Assembly: GCA_964564635.1 (NCBI GenBank)
Contig: CAZMAR010000004.1
Span: forward strand, 62,001 to 126,000
DNA length: 64,000 nucleotides
DNA from: Tepidaquicella sp964564635
GTDB lineage: Bacteria > Bacteroidota > Ignavibacteria > Tepidaquicellales > Tepidaquicellaceae
Direction of reading: 5' to 3'
Below, piece after piece: positions 1 through 9,714 of the stretch. The first letter of the stretch is position 1. Each line of letters starts with the position of its first letter. The notes beneath the pieces are model-generated. The model was given only the letters and a program-made list of their open reading frames with translations, was not told the origin of the DNA and searched no databases. The position numbers and the translations under genes are program-made.

Positions 1-251
1 ATCAAAATTATCCAAATCCATTTAATCCCGTAACTATAATAAGATTTGATTTACCAAAGCAAACCTTTGTTAAATTGAAAGTCTATGATGTTCTTGGTAG
101 GGAAGTGGCAACTATTTTAGATAAAGAAATGCCACCTGTAAATGGATATGAAGTTGTTTTTGATGCAAGTAAGTTATCTTCCGGAATTTATTATTACAAA
201 CTTATAACTTCAGATATTACAATATCAAAAAGAATGGTTATTATAAAATAA
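1..251 (+). CDS. T9SS type A sorting-domain protein, C-terminal fragment
   Basis: The reading frame is already open at the window edge (first full codon at base 3) and stops at TAA 249-251, so only about 82 residues of the C-terminus are seen. They form a complete type A sorting domain of the type IX secretion system: QNYPNPFNPVT, then VYDVLGREV, then FDASKLSSGIYYYKL and a final KRMVIIK. In known T9SS cargo this domain is cleaved as the protein is exported and attached or released at the cell surface. The function of the missing N-terminal part cannot be inferred. A strong hairpin terminator lies 20 bases after the stop. Confidence 0.9.
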   Translation, partial: QNYPNPFNPVTIIRFDLPKQTFVKLKVYDVLGREVATILDKEMPPVNGYEVVFDASKLSSGIYYYKLITSDITISKRMVIIK

Positions 252-271
252 TACATAAGAATATATCTTTT

Positions 272-308
272 AAAAAAGCCATATAAGAATTTCTTATATG
301 GCTTTTTT
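272..308 (+). terminator. Rho-independent terminator after the T9SS fragment
   Basis: Perfect inverted repeat with 18-base arms (272-289 and 291-308). The left arm starts with an A-run and the right arm ends with TTTTTT, so it could work in both directions. It follows the stop codon at 251 by 20 bases. Confidence 0.85.
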
Positions 309-758
309 ATTATAAAAGGCTAACGAAAATAATGAATATTCTAATTTTTTATTATTAAAATAATTCCGTGAAAAAAATCCTGAAAAAGTTTTTACCTGAT
401 TTTGAGAAAATGGAAGGCAATATAATAAAAAAATTTTTAAATTATTTAAATTTTCTATATTTGCATAACATATTGACAATACCCATTTATCAGGAAACCA
501 TGAAAAAAAATCCTATATGATTTAGATTATTATAATTGTTAAATACCCCTTATATCTATGTTCAAATATTAGTATGAATTAATAATATTATTTATTAACC
601 AGGATATTATTTTACAGAAATAATTTTTTTAAAAGAGTATATTCTACAAAATATAAATTTTTCTTTTATTTATTTGAGTAGTAGTAATATAATTATTTTG
701 CAATGGCTATTTCATAAGGATAATTTTCAAAAAAAAAATCTTAATGAACGACTTATAT
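309..758. other. Intergenic, no gene seen
   Basis: About 450 bases of very AT-rich sequence between the first terminator and the stop of the minus-strand S9 peptidase. The only sizeable open frame is a low-complexity 61-codon minus frame without family resemblance. I see no RNA or repeat here. Confidence 0.6.
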
Positions 759-3629
759 TTAATAACCATTTATCAATCCTTTTTTTATTGCTGGAATTCC
801 TTTTAACATCCATTCAGGTAGTTTTGCGTTTTTAAGGTAATGGTCAAAAAACTGTTTCATCCTGATTGATAAATCTACTCGGTTAGGCCATTTTGTGAGA
901 TTGTGTTGTTCTCCATTATACGAGAGTAGCCATGCTTTTTTGCCAAGTCTTCTTAATGCATTGAAAAATTCCAGTCCTTGTTGCCAGGGGACTGCTCCGT
1001 CATTATCATTACTCATTATTAAAAGTGGTGTTGTAATTTTATCTGCTTTAAAAAGTGGGCTATTTTCTAAATATAAATCCAACCTCTCCCATAGTGTTGC
1101 GCCAATTCTGCTCTGTGTTTGTTCATATTGAAAGCTACGCACTAATCCAGATTCCCATCTAATTCCACCATAAGCGCTGGTCATATTAACAACTGGTGCC
1201 CCGGACATTGCTGCCTTAAATAAATCAGTTCTCGTTACAATATATGCTACCTGATATCCTCCCCAACTTTGTCCCTGTAAGCCAAGATTGTCTCTGTCAA
1301 TATAATTTCTCTCAAGCATAGAAAGTGTACCACTTAATACTACATTATATGCACTTTCTCCCGGATAACCTATTTTATATGTTATATCGGGAATGAAAAT
1401 GATATAACCGTTACTATTATATAAAGGGAAGTTAATTACTGAACGGCTTGGATTTGGAATATAATGAGCGTGAATTCTATCTGTATATTTTTCGTAGAAA
1501 TATACAATCATCGGATATTTTTTATTTGTGTCAAGATTTTCAGGTTTATATAATAATCCTCTATGTTCTGTTCCGGTTGTATCTTTCCATTTAACTAATT
1601 CAACTGTTCCCCACAAGTATTTTTCTTGTTGTGGATTTGCATAAGAAAGTTTTTTGGGATTAGAAAAATTTATATTGCTCATCCATAAATCAGGATATTC
1701 TCTGTAAGATGATTTTTGCCATATAATTACATCAGAATTTTTAGCCTTAATCGGCTTTGTAAAATTATTATCCTGTTCTATTATTTTTTCAAGTGAATTC
1801 ACAATATTTAGATGTATTTTATAAAATCCTTCCTTACAGGTTTCTTCATTTCTATATTGTAATAGGATATAATTTGTGGTGGAAACGAAAATTGAATCAT
1901 TATCGAGATTTATATATCTGAATTCAGATTTTGCTTCTCTTCCATTTGTTAAATTTACGACGGGTTTTATATTACTCGGGTCTGCTTTCCATATATCATA
2001 CCGGTCATAAATTAATACACTCTCATCGTCTTTTGTCCATCCTGCTATTCCATAGGGTGAAGGTGGGGCGGGTATGTCATTTAATTCATCAGAAAGTTTT
2101 ATCTCATCAGGGAATAAAATTTTTGTATGAAGGTTTTTACTTATAGAATATACATACCAGCTACTATCAGTTTTACTCCAGTAGATTACATAATTACTGC
2201 CAGGAGATATTTCAACATCGTATTGATGTTTTGTTAAAATTAAATTTCTGGTACCATTATTTATGTTTATCAAATATACATCTTTATATGGTGGGTCTTC
2301 CCAGGATATTAACTTATAATAACGTGAATAAGACAGTCCAATTGCATATTCTGAATTCAAATTTTTCGAGTATTTAATTTCCTGAATTGTTGAATCTGCA
2401 ATTAACACTATATAATTTTCATTAATATTATAAACTGCATCGTATGTTTTCTTTTTATCCTTTTCTAATTCTTTTAGCTGTTGACTTTGAAGCCTTGCAT
2501 CATCTGTGCTCCATAAATCAAGTTTAAATTTTTCTTCATCTAACAATGTATCTTTTGGAGGCTGATATATCTTTGGTGCTGTACCGAAAAACAGATACCT
2601 TCCATTATCAGAAAATATAAGTTCTTTATTTGCACTTATTTCCCACTCTTCCGGTAAAAAGTAACTATTTGTATCTGCTATCTTTCTTGCATTATTATCG
2701 ATGAGTTTTCCTGATTTTAACTCTCTTTTCCAATAATATAAACTATATCTTTTAACTTCCGAAGTATCTCTGGTATATAAGAATGCAGATTGATTCCCTG
2801 AAGAGTCAAGTGTTAAATTAATTACTTTCCCTTTACCATCAAAAATTTTTGTACTCTTTAATTCAGAGTAATTGAAGATATATACTTCTGAATTTATCGT
2901 TTTACTGTCTGTAGTGTCATAAGATAATTTTGTATATCCAACTTTTTCACCATTTTTTGAAAGAGAAAAATCTGAGATATTATCGACATTCAAAAGTAAT
3001 GAATCCTTAGATATATCGTATATATTTAATGTGTAAGTATCTTTCACTTTTGTTATTTCTTTTTCCTTTTTCTTTTTACTCTTTTCCTCAGCTTGTTTTT
3101 CTTTTGTTTCTGTTAAATATACAATTACTGGTTTTGAATTTAAATTTTCTGATATTGAGAATTTTTTAAAATCAGGTATTTTTATTATTGTATCTAAATT
3201 TTTATTAATTGCAAACTTTTTTAATAATTTTATACTTAATGTATCTTTTGGTAATTCTTCGTTCTTTTTCTTTTCAAGTTTTAGTTTTCTTGTAAGTTCA
3301 AATGGAGGTTTTGTTTTAAAAATTATAAAATCACTGTTTGCTGAATATGAAAGTTCGTAGCTACGATAAAATGTATCTATCTTATTTGATTTTAAATCTA
3401 TATTAACCAGAAAACCGTCACCTCTTTGTGGGTTAATTTCGTAGCTTACATAATTTCCTGATAAATCTATTTTAGGGTTTTCTAATCTATTCCATTTTTC
3501 ATAAACCGAATGGTCTAATACAACTTTAGAAATTACTGTATCTTTTTCCTGTGAGTAGGAATATCCTGTAAGAATCAGTAGTAATAGTATTTTAATTATT
3601 AGCAGTTTTTTCTTAAATTTTATTTCCAT
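759..3629 (-). CDS. Secreted S9-family peptidase (prolyl oligopeptidase type)
   Basis: A 956-residue serine peptidase of family S9. Residues 1-26 are a signal peptide (basic KFKKK, hydrophobic core, ending SYSQ), so it should act outside the cytoplasm. The long middle part (about 50-690) is strand-rich, with WD40/PD40-like segments expected of the propeller that gates these enzymes; a Lys/Glu-rich stretch lies near residue 180. The C-terminal alpha/beta-hydrolase domain has the nucleophile motif GQSWGGYQ (Ser788), an acid in SNDNDGAVP (Asp877) and a His in NGEQHNL (His909), the expected triad order and spacing. Family members cut short peptides, often after Pro or small residues; the substrate here is unknown. 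It is divergent from a second S9 peptidase 63 bases away. Confidence 0.9.
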   Translation of the reverse strand: MEIKFKKKLLIIKILLLLILTGYSYSQEKDTVISKVVLDHSVYEKWNRLENPKIDLSGNYVSYEINPQRGDGFLVNIDLKSNKIDTFYRSYELSYSANSDFIIFKTKPPFELTRKLKLEKKKNEELPKDTLSIKLLKKFAINKNLDTIIKIPDFKKFSISENLNSKPVIVYLTETKEKQAEEKSKKKKEKEITKVKDTYTLNIYDISKDSLLLNVDNISDFSLSKNGEKVGYTKLSYDTTDSKTINSEVYIFNYSELKSTKIFDGKGKVINLTLDSSGNQSAFLYTRDTSEVKRYSLYYWKRELKSGKLIDNNARKIADTNSYFLPEEWEISANKELIFSDNGRYLFFGTAPKIYQPPKDTLLDEEKFKLDLWSTDDARLQSQQLKELEKDKKKTYDAVYNINENYIVLIADSTIQEIKYSKNLNSEYAIGLSYSRYYKLISWEDPPYKDVYLININNGTRNLILTKHQYDVEISPGSNYVIYWSKTDSSWYVYSISKNLHTKILFPDEIKLSDELNDIPAPPSPYGIAGWTKDDESVLIYDRYDIWKADPSNIKPVVNLTNGREAKSEFRYINLDNDSIFVSTTNYILLQYRNEETCKEGFYKIHLNIVNSLEKIIEQDNNFTKPIKAKNSDVIIWQKSSYREYPDLWMSNINFSNPKKLSYANPQQEKYLWGTVELVKWKDTTGTEHRGLLYKPENLDTNKKYPMIVYFYEKYTDRIHAHYIPNPSRSVINFPLYNSNGYIIFIPDITYKIGYPGESAYNVVLSGTLSMLERNYIDRDNLGLQGQSWGGYQVAYIVTRTDLFKAAMSGAPVVNMTSAYGGIRWESGLVRSFQYEQTQSRIGATLWERLDLYLENSPLFKADKITTPLLIMSNDNDGAVPWQQGLEFFNALRRLGKKAWLLSYNGEQHNLTKWPNRVDLSIRMKQFFDHYLKNAKLPEWMLKGIPAIKKGLINGY

Positions 3630-3692
3630 ATTTCTTGGAATTTTATATTAAATTTAAAAGAATTAATTTATAATAAAGTTTAATTAAATTTA

Positions 3693-6422
3693 ATGTATAA
3701 AATGAAAAAAATAATTTTTATAATTTTCATATTTTTTATCGTAAATTTAGTAAATTCCCAATATATGAATAATACAAATATAAAATATGACCTGCCTCCG
3801 ATAATTGATATTGAAGTGTTTTTCGGAGATCCGGAAATTTCAGGTGTTCAATTATCTCCTGACGGGAAATATATTTCTTTTAGAAAACCACTTAATGATG
3901 TGATGAATATTTGGGTTAAAGGAATCGATGAACCTTTTGAGAAGGCAAAACCTATTACTGCTGATACTAAAAGACCCATTACCGGTTATTTTTGGAGTAG
4001 AGACAGCAAGTTGATTTTATATGTTCAGGATTTAGGAGGTGATGAGAATTATCGTGTATATTCAGTTGATCCAAATGGAATTATTGATGAAAAAACAGGC
4101 GTTCCGGTTTCTATAGATTTAACCCCAATAGAAAAAGTTCGTACTTATATTTTAGGAGTACCTAAAAACGACCCAGAGCATATAATTGTGGGAATAAATG
4201 ATAGAGACCCACAATATCACGATTTATATAAAGTGAATATAAAAACAGGTGAGCGAACTCTAATTTTAAAAAATGAAGAAAAAGTTCTTACCTTCTTTAT
4301 TGATGATGAAGGAGTGGTAAGAGCAGCTTTAAGACAGAAGGATGATAGTGGAGAGGAACTTCTTATGATTAGTGGAAATAAATTTCAAAGAATTTTCGAT
4401 GTTTCTTTTGAAGAATCAATTGATTTTCAAGGATTTTCAGATGATCCAAATTTCGCTTACATAAGCACAAATAAAGGGGAGGACGTTGATTTAGCAAGAT
4501 TGTTAAAAATTAATTTAACTAACGGAGATTTTGAAATTATTGAATCTGACCCTGAAAATGAAGTAGATTTTGGTGGAATTATGATTTCAGAAAAGACAAG
4601 GAAGCCAATTGTTACTTATTACATTTCTGATTATGTAAGATATTATTTTAAAGATAAACAGTGGGAGCAATCAATTAATAAAGCACTTGAACAACTACCC
4701 GCGGGTCAATGGTCAATTACAAGTATGACTGAAGATGAATCTAAGATTATTATATATATTTCAAGAGATGTAGATCCTGGTAGTGCCTATCTATATGATA
4801 GGGTAACAGGTGAAGTAAAATTTTTATACAAATCAAGACCCAATTTACCAACAGAATATTTATCAGAGATGAAGCCTATTCGATATAAAGCAAGAGATGG
4901 ATTAAGTATTCCTGCATACCTTGTTACTCCTCTTGGTGTAGAAGCAAAGAATTTACCTGCTGTTGTATTCCCTCACGGTGGTCCCTGGGCAAGAGATATT
5001 TGGGGTTATAATGCAATTGCCCAATTTCTTGCAAACAGAGGTTATGCGGTTTTAATACCAAATTTCAGAGGTTCTACTGGATATGGGAAAAAATTTCTCA
5101 ATCTTGGAAATAAGCAATGGGGAACAGGTACAATGCAACATGATATTTCTGATGGTGTTCAATATTTGATAAATTCTGGTCTTGCAGATTCGAAAAGAAT
5201 CGCTATATTAGGTGGATCATATGGTGGTTATGCAACTCTTGCAGGATTGGCATTCACTCCTGAATTATTTGCTGCTGGGGTCTCTATTGTCGGACCCTCA
5301 AATTTAATCACTTTGATTAAATCAATTCCACCTTATTGGGTTCCGATGATTAAGACTTTTGATATCAGATTAGGAAGTCTTGAAAATCCTGAAGATGTTG
5401 AGAGGTTAAAATCTCAATCTCCGCTTTTTTATGCTAATAATATAAAAGCTCCTTTATTAGTAATACAGGGAGCAAATGACCCCAGAGTAAAACAAGCAGA
5501 GTCTGACCAGATTGTTGCTACTTTGAGAGATTTAGGCAGACAGGTGGAGTACCTTCTTGCTAAAGATGAAGGGCATGGCTTTTTAGGGAAATTGAACAGG
5601 CTTGCTATGATTGCAAAAATTGATAAATTTCTTGAAAAGCATTTAGGTGGAAGAAGTCAGGAAAAATATTCACCTGCTATACAAAATAAACTGAATGAAC
5701 TTACTGTTGATATTGAAACTGTGAAACTTCCGGAAAATACAGAACTCGAATTAAAGCATGCTAAGAAATCTTCTCTTCCTGAATTTCGAAAAGAAAAGTT
5801 CTCTGATTCAGAGTTTAAATACAATATGAAAACAAAAATTATGGGGCAGGATTTTACTTTCAAACTTGAAAGAACAATTAAAACCAACAAGAATTCCGAA
5901 CCAGAGATTAATGACCTGACTATTATGCCAATGGGTGAGATTTCTGTATCATATAAATTGAATCCTGACAATTTGCTTCCATTTTCTGTCATTACGAAAC
6001 AGGGTAACACTGAAATTTCCAATTTACGATTCTCCTCTGATAATATTACTGGATATATGCAGATAAATAATGTTAAAAAGGATATAAATTTAAATTTGGA
6101 GAAACCAGTTTTATCAGATGGTGGTTATCTTGATGTAATTCTTGGGATAATAAAATATTCTTCTAAACCTATTTATTTCACTGTATATAGTTCATCATCA
6201 AATTCTCTTAAATATTTTAAGGCTGAATTTATTATTAGTGAAGATGTTGTGATAGAAAATGATGTATACAGATGTATGAAAATAGAATTAAAAAACCTTG
6301 AAGATAATACCACAGAGTTTTACTGGTATAATGAATTAAACCCTGTTCAACTTATTAGGAGCGAAACAAAATTACCACCTGAACTTGGTGGTGGTATTCT
6401 TACTACAGAACTTTCAAAGTAA
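3693..6422 (+). CDS. Secreted S9-family peptidase with C-terminal extension
   Basis: A 909-residue protein. ATG 3693 (MYKMKK) or ATG 3702 (MKKIIF) could start it; either gives a signal peptide. Residues about 50-400 are propeller-like (SPDGKYISFR, WSRDSKLILY). The hydrolase domain has GGSYGGYATL (Ser509), ANDPRVKQ (Asp596) and DEGHGFLG (His628), a full S9 triad. After about residue 660 there is an extra region of about 250 residues not needed by the peptidase fold. It is strand-rich and reads like a DUF3108-type outer-membrane or periplasmic beta domain (YNMKTKIMGQDFTFKLER, later YRCMKIELKNL), but I cannot name it. The divergent neighbour at 759-3629 is also S9, so the pair may share a 63-base control region. 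Confidence 0.9.
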   Translation: MYKMKKIIFIIFIFFIVNLVNSQYMNNTNIKYDLPPIIDIEVFFGDPEISGVQLSPDGKYISFRKPLNDVMNIWVKGIDEPFEKAKPITADTKRPITGYFWSRDSKLILYVQDLGGDENYRVYSVDPNGIIDEKTGVPVSIDLTPIEKVRTYILGVPKNDPEHIIVGINDRDPQYHDLYKVNIKTGERTLILKNEEKVLTFFIDDEGVVRAALRQKDDSGEELLMISGNKFQRIFDVSFEESIDFQGFSDDPNFAYISTNKGEDVDLARLLKINLTNGDFEIIESDPENEVDFGGIMISEKTRKPIVTYYISDYVRYYFKDKQWEQSINKALEQLPAGQWSITSMTEDESKIIIYISRDVDPGSAYLYDRVTGEVKFLYKSRPNLPTEYLSEMKPIRYKARDGLSIPAYLVTPLGVEAKNLPAVVFPHGGPWARDIWGYNAIAQFLANRGYAVLIPNFRGSTGYGKKFLNLGNKQWGTGTMQHDISDGVQYLINSGLADSKRIAILGGSYGGYATLAGLAFTPELFAAGVSIVGPSNLITLIKSIPPYWVPMIKTFDIRLGSLENPEDVERLKSQSPLFYANNIKAPLLVIQGANDPRVKQAESDQIVATLRDLGRQVEYLLAKDEGHGFLGKLNRLAMIAKIDKFLEKHLGGRSQEKYSPAIQNKLNELTVDIETVKLPENTELELKHAKKSSLPEFRKEKFSDSEFKYNMKTKIMGQDFTFKLERTIKTNKNSEPEINDLTIMPMGEISVSYKLNPDNLLPFSVITKQGNTEISNLRFSSDNITGYMQINNVKKDINLNLEKPVLSDGGYLDVILGIIKYSSKPIYFTVYSSSSNSLKYFKAEFIISEDVVIENDVYRCMKIELKNLEDNTTEFYWYNELNPVQLIRSETKLPPELGGGILTTELSK

Positions 6423-6474
6423 ATAATAAAAGTTATTTGATATATTTAAAATTTTTATTGTTTTAAAATTTAAA

Positions 6475-7878
6475 ATGATTAGTGAAGAGATAAAAAGATT
6501 GACTTTTGATTTTCTTTCTAAAGTTTTTGGTGAAGTAAATGTACTTACTGATGATTATAACAAGGAGGTTTATGGAAAAGACAATACAGAAGATTTAAAA
6601 TTTTTACCTGATTTTATTGTAAAACCTTCTTCTGCAAAGGAAATATCTGAGATATTAAAATTTGCAAATACACATAAAATTCCTGTTACTCCTCGTGGTG
6701 GTGGTACAGGTTTATCAGGTGGGGCACTTCCATGTGAAGGGGGTATCCTGATATCACTTGAAAAAATGAATAGAATCCTGGAAATAGATGAAAATAATTT
6801 TCAGGTAGTTGTTGAACCTGGCGTAATTACTGAGGTTTTACAAAAAGAATGCGAGAAAAAAAATTTATTTTATCCGGTTGACCCCGCTTCAAGTGGAAGT
6901 TGTTTTATTGGCGGTAATGTTGCAGAATGCGCTGGTGGCCCAAGGGCTGTCAAATATGGAGTGACAAAAGATTATGTCCTTTCTTTAGAAGTTGTTTTAC
7001 CAAATGGTGATATTATCAATACCGGCTCAAGAACTTTAAAAAATGTTACTGGCTATAACTTGACTCAACTTTTTATTGGAAGCGAAGGGACTCTTGGAAT
7101 TGTAACAAAAATAGTTTTAAAACTTATACCTCTACCAAAAGTTAGAAAAGCATTATTAATTGCATTCAATAATCCCCGTGATTGTATTGCATCTGTTGCA
7201 GAATTTTTTCGTAAGAATATAAACCCCTCTGCTCTCGAGTTTATGGAAAAGGATGCTATTAAAGCAGCTGAAAAGCATATTGATAAATCCTTTCCAAATT
7301 CTGATGCCGAGGCACAATTAATGATTGAACTTGATGGTGAAAGTGAGGAAGGTATTTATTATCAAATGGAAAAAGTTTCTGATATTTCCGAGAAATTTGG
7401 TGCCTTTGATATTATTTTAGCTGAGGATAAGAATAAAGTAGAAGAATTGTGGACTTTAAGAAAAGCAATTGGAGAGGCAGTTAAAGCAATTTCTGTTTAC
7501 AAAGAAGAAGATACTGTTGTCCCAAGATTTATGCTTCCTGATTTACTATTAGGAGTAAAAGAAATTGCTAAAAAATATAATATACGAACTATTTGCTACG
7601 GACACGCAGGGGATGGGAATTTACACATTAACATATTAAAAGATAAAATGTCAGATGCAGAATGGAATAATAATATAAATAATGCAATTGAAGAAATTTT
7701 TCTTTTAACTGTATCTTTAAATGGAACAATTTCCGGTGAACATGGAATTGGATTAACTCAGAAGAGATTTCTCCATATTGCTTTATCAGATATTGAGATA
7801 GAACTGATGAAATCAATTAAGAGGTTGTTTGACCCAAATAATATTTTAAACCCAAATAAAATTTTTAATTATGATTAA
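6475..7878 (+). CDS. glcD: FAD-linked oxidase, glycolate/D-lactate dehydrogenase GlcD type
   Basis: A 467-residue flavoprotein of the VAO/PCMH family. The FAD-binding half has PRGGGTGLSGGALP near residue 75 and the GSEGTLGIVTKI segment. The C-terminal half has YGHAGDGNLHINI near residue 374 and HGIGLTQKRF near 425, both typical of GlcD and D-lactate dehydrogenase subunits. It should oxidise a 2-hydroxy acid such as glycolate or D-lactate and pass electrons on. No GlcE or GlcF partner is adjacent, so a stand-alone D-2-hydroxyacid dehydrogenase is equally possible. Its last 8 bases overlap the downstream thioesterase gene, which suggests translational coupling. Confidence 0.88.
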   Translation: MISEEIKRLTFDFLSKVFGEVNVLTDDYNKEVYGKDNTEDLKFLPDFIVKPSSAKEISEILKFANTHKIPVTPRGGGTGLSGGALPCEGGILISLEKMNRILEIDENNFQVVVEPGVITEVLQKECEKKNLFYPVDPASSGSCFIGGNVAECAGGPRAVKYGVTKDYVLSLEVVLPNGDIINTGSRTLKNVTGYNLTQLFIGSEGTLGIVTKIVLKLIPLPKVRKALLIAFNNPRDCIASVAEFFRKNINPSALEFMEKDAIKAAEKHIDKSFPNSDAEAQLMIELDGESEEGIYYQMEKVSDISEKFGAFDIILAEDKNKVEELWTLRKAIGEAVKAISVYKEEDTVVPRFMLPDLLLGVKEIAKKYNIRTICYGHAGDGNLHINILKDKMSDAEWNNNINNAIEEIFLLTVSLNGTISGEHGIGLTQKRFLHIALSDIEIELMKSIKRLFDPNNILNPNKIFNYD

Positions 7879-8272
7879 AAGTGAATTACTTTATAGAGTT
7901 CTTTATGCGCATACTGATATGATGGGAGTAATATATTACGCTAAATATTTTGAATATTTCGAAGCTGGTAGAAATGATTTATTAAGGAGTTTAAATTATC
8001 CATACCTTTTGCTTGAAGAGAAGGGATATGCTCTGCCGGTTATTGAAGCTTACTGCAGATTCTATGTTTCAGGTAGATATGACCAACTATTAAGAATTGT
8101 TACTATGATGAAAGATAAACCAACAGTAAGATTGAAACTTGAATATGAAATTTATAATAATGATGTAAAATTGGTTTCAGGTTATACTATTCATTCATTT
8201 GTAGATATTAAGACATTAAAGCCAGTGAGACCACCTATCGATTTTATGGATTTAATAAAAAGTAAATTTTAA
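7871..8272 (+). CDS. Acyl-CoA thioesterase, YbgC/4-hydroxybenzoyl-CoA thioesterase family
   Basis: A 133-residue single hot-dog domain. The N-terminal motif YAHTDMMGVIYYAKYFEYFE carries the Asp and the (H/Y)-containing helix expected of YbgC-type thioesterases. Such enzymes hydrolyse acyl-CoA or acyl-ACP in the cytoplasm. The start ATG lies inside the end of the GlcD gene, and nadC follows after 3 bases, so all three are probably in one transcript. The exact acyl substrate cannot be read from the sequence. Confidence 0.85.
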   Translation: MIKSELLYRVLYAHTDMMGVIYYAKYFEYFEAGRNDLLRSLNYPYLLLEEKGYALPVIEAYCRFYVSGRYDQLLRIVTMMKDKPTVRLKLEYEIYNNDVKLVSGYTIHSFVDIKTLKPVRPPIDFMDLIKSKF

Positions 8273-8275
8273 TGT

Positions 8276-9139
8276 ATGAATTATTATAAAAATTTTGATT
8301 TCGTTACCGCTGATAAGTTAATAAAATTAGCATTAAGAGAAGATATTGGTAAAGGTGACATAACCTCTGAAATTTTAATTCCTGATAATGCTAAATCAAA
8401 AGCTGACATTTTATTGAAAGAAGATGCAATTGTTGCCGGTTTAAAAATTTTTAGGAGAGTTTTTAATTTAGTTGACGATAGAATTAATATTAGGTTCTAT
8501 GTTAAAGATGGGGAGGAATCCCTTAAAAACACTGTTGTTGGTACCGTATATGGAAATACAAAAAATATTTTAAAATGCGAAAGGTTATCATTAAATATTT
8601 TACAAAGAATGTGCGGTATCGCAACTTATGTTAGAACATTTGTAAATGAACTTAATAATCCCAATATTAAAATATTAGATACCAGAAAAACAACTCCTAA
8701 TTTTAGACTATTTGAAAAATTGGCTGTTTTAATTGGAGGAGGTTTCAATCATAGATACGGCCTCTATGATATGATTTTAATTAAGGATAATCACATCGTA
8801 CAGGCTGGTGGAATAATGAATGTTATTAATAAATTAAAAAAGAAAAAAATAAAAAATTATAAAGTTGAAATTGAAGTAAAAAATATTGAGGAATTCTCCA
8901 CTGCTTATACCTACGGTAAGAATTTATTTGATATTATTATGCTTGATAATTTTTCAATAGATGATATTGAAAAGGTAATAGACATTAATAAAGATTTTTT
9001 TGCTTTAGAATTATCCGGTGGAATTAATTTAAATAATATTAGTTTGTATTCTCAATTAAGTGGCATAAAATACATTTCAATTGGGTCTTTAACTCATTCT
9101 TACAAATCAATAGATATTTCACTTGAATTTAAAACCTGA
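8276..9139 (+). CDS. nadC: Nicotinate-nucleotide pyrophosphorylase (quinolinate phosphoribosyltransferase)
   Basis: A 287-residue enzyme that converts quinolinate and PRPP to nicotinate mononucleotide in NAD synthesis. The family signature is clear: REDIGKGDITSE at the N-terminus, LNILQRMCGIAT, the PRPP/quinolinate site LDTRKTTPNFR near residue 134, then GGGFNHRYGLYDMILIKDNH, and a late EVKNIEEF / IMLDNF / ELSGGIN series. Length is normal. nadA and nadB are not in the window. It sits in the same plus-strand run as the GlcD and thioesterase genes. Confidence 0.95.
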   Translation: MNYYKNFDFVTADKLIKLALREDIGKGDITSEILIPDNAKSKADILLKEDAIVAGLKIFRRVFNLVDDRINIRFYVKDGEESLKNTVVGTVYGNTKNILKCERLSLNILQRMCGIATYVRTFVNELNNPNIKILDTRKTTPNFRLFEKLAVLIGGGFNHRYGLYDMILIKDNHIVQAGGIMNVINKLKKKKIKNYKVEIEVKNIEEFSTAYTYGKNLFDIIMLDNFSIDDIEKVIDINKDFFALELSGGINLNNISLYSQLSGIKYISIGSLTHSYKSIDISLEFKT

Positions 9140-9182
9140 GATAATATATTTATTATAATTTCTTAATTTTAAATGTTAAACT

Positions 9183-9608
9183 ATGGATAAAAAATTCTTT
9201 ACTTTAGCGTTAAGTATTTTAATGCTATCAATATTTTTTATTAGCTGTCAAAAGAAAAGTTCACTTTATTTTTGTGAGGATTATGTTAATGGTAAAGAAG
9301 TGGGGGTAAGTGACAGATTCACTCCGGGCTATCTTACCGTTATGGTAGATTTAAGACCCGAAAATAAAAAGGTTGGAACAGCGAATGTCGACTTAATCAT
9401 AACTCAGATTAAGGATGAGAAAGGTACTGAAATTGTTGAAAAGGAAATTGATAAAATTCCCTTTACTGTTAATGCAGATTGGGATTATTTATATTTTCAA
9501 GATAAAGAAAGACTTGGTTTTAGGTCGCCTGGTACTTATAGAGTTACCTTAGCGGATGATAAAGGTAGAAAGATCGCTTCTGGTGAGATAGAAATTGTAG
9601 AGAAATAA
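9183..9608 (+). CDS. Lipoprotein sharing the exported domain of the downstream Ser/Thr kinase
   Basis: A 141-residue protein. A short basic start, a hydrophobic core and FFISC place the lipid-anchored Cys at residue 22, so it should sit in a membrane facing the periplasm or surface. The rest (about 26-141) is a compact strand-rich domain starting LYFCEDY and containing GVSDRFTPGYLTVMVD, DWDYLYF and SPGTYRVTLADDKG. By hand alignment it matches the C-terminal domain of the kinase at 13320-14861 over about 112 positions with roughly 66 identities. I know no named family for it. See the separate finding. Confidence 0.8.
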   Translation: MDKKFFTLALSILMLSIFFISCQKKSSLYFCEDYVNGKEVGVSDRFTPGYLTVMVDLRPENKKVGTANVDLIITQIKDEKGTEIVEKEIDKIPFTVNADWDYLYFQDKERLGFRSPGTYRVTLADDKGRKIASGEIEIVEK

Positions 9609-9714
9609 TTGTAATATTCTCAAATAATCTTTTCTAAAAGAGGGGTAAATTATTATTTTAATTTACTTTTTAGGATTATTATTTTCATATATTTACTTTA
9701 TTTTTTAAAACATT

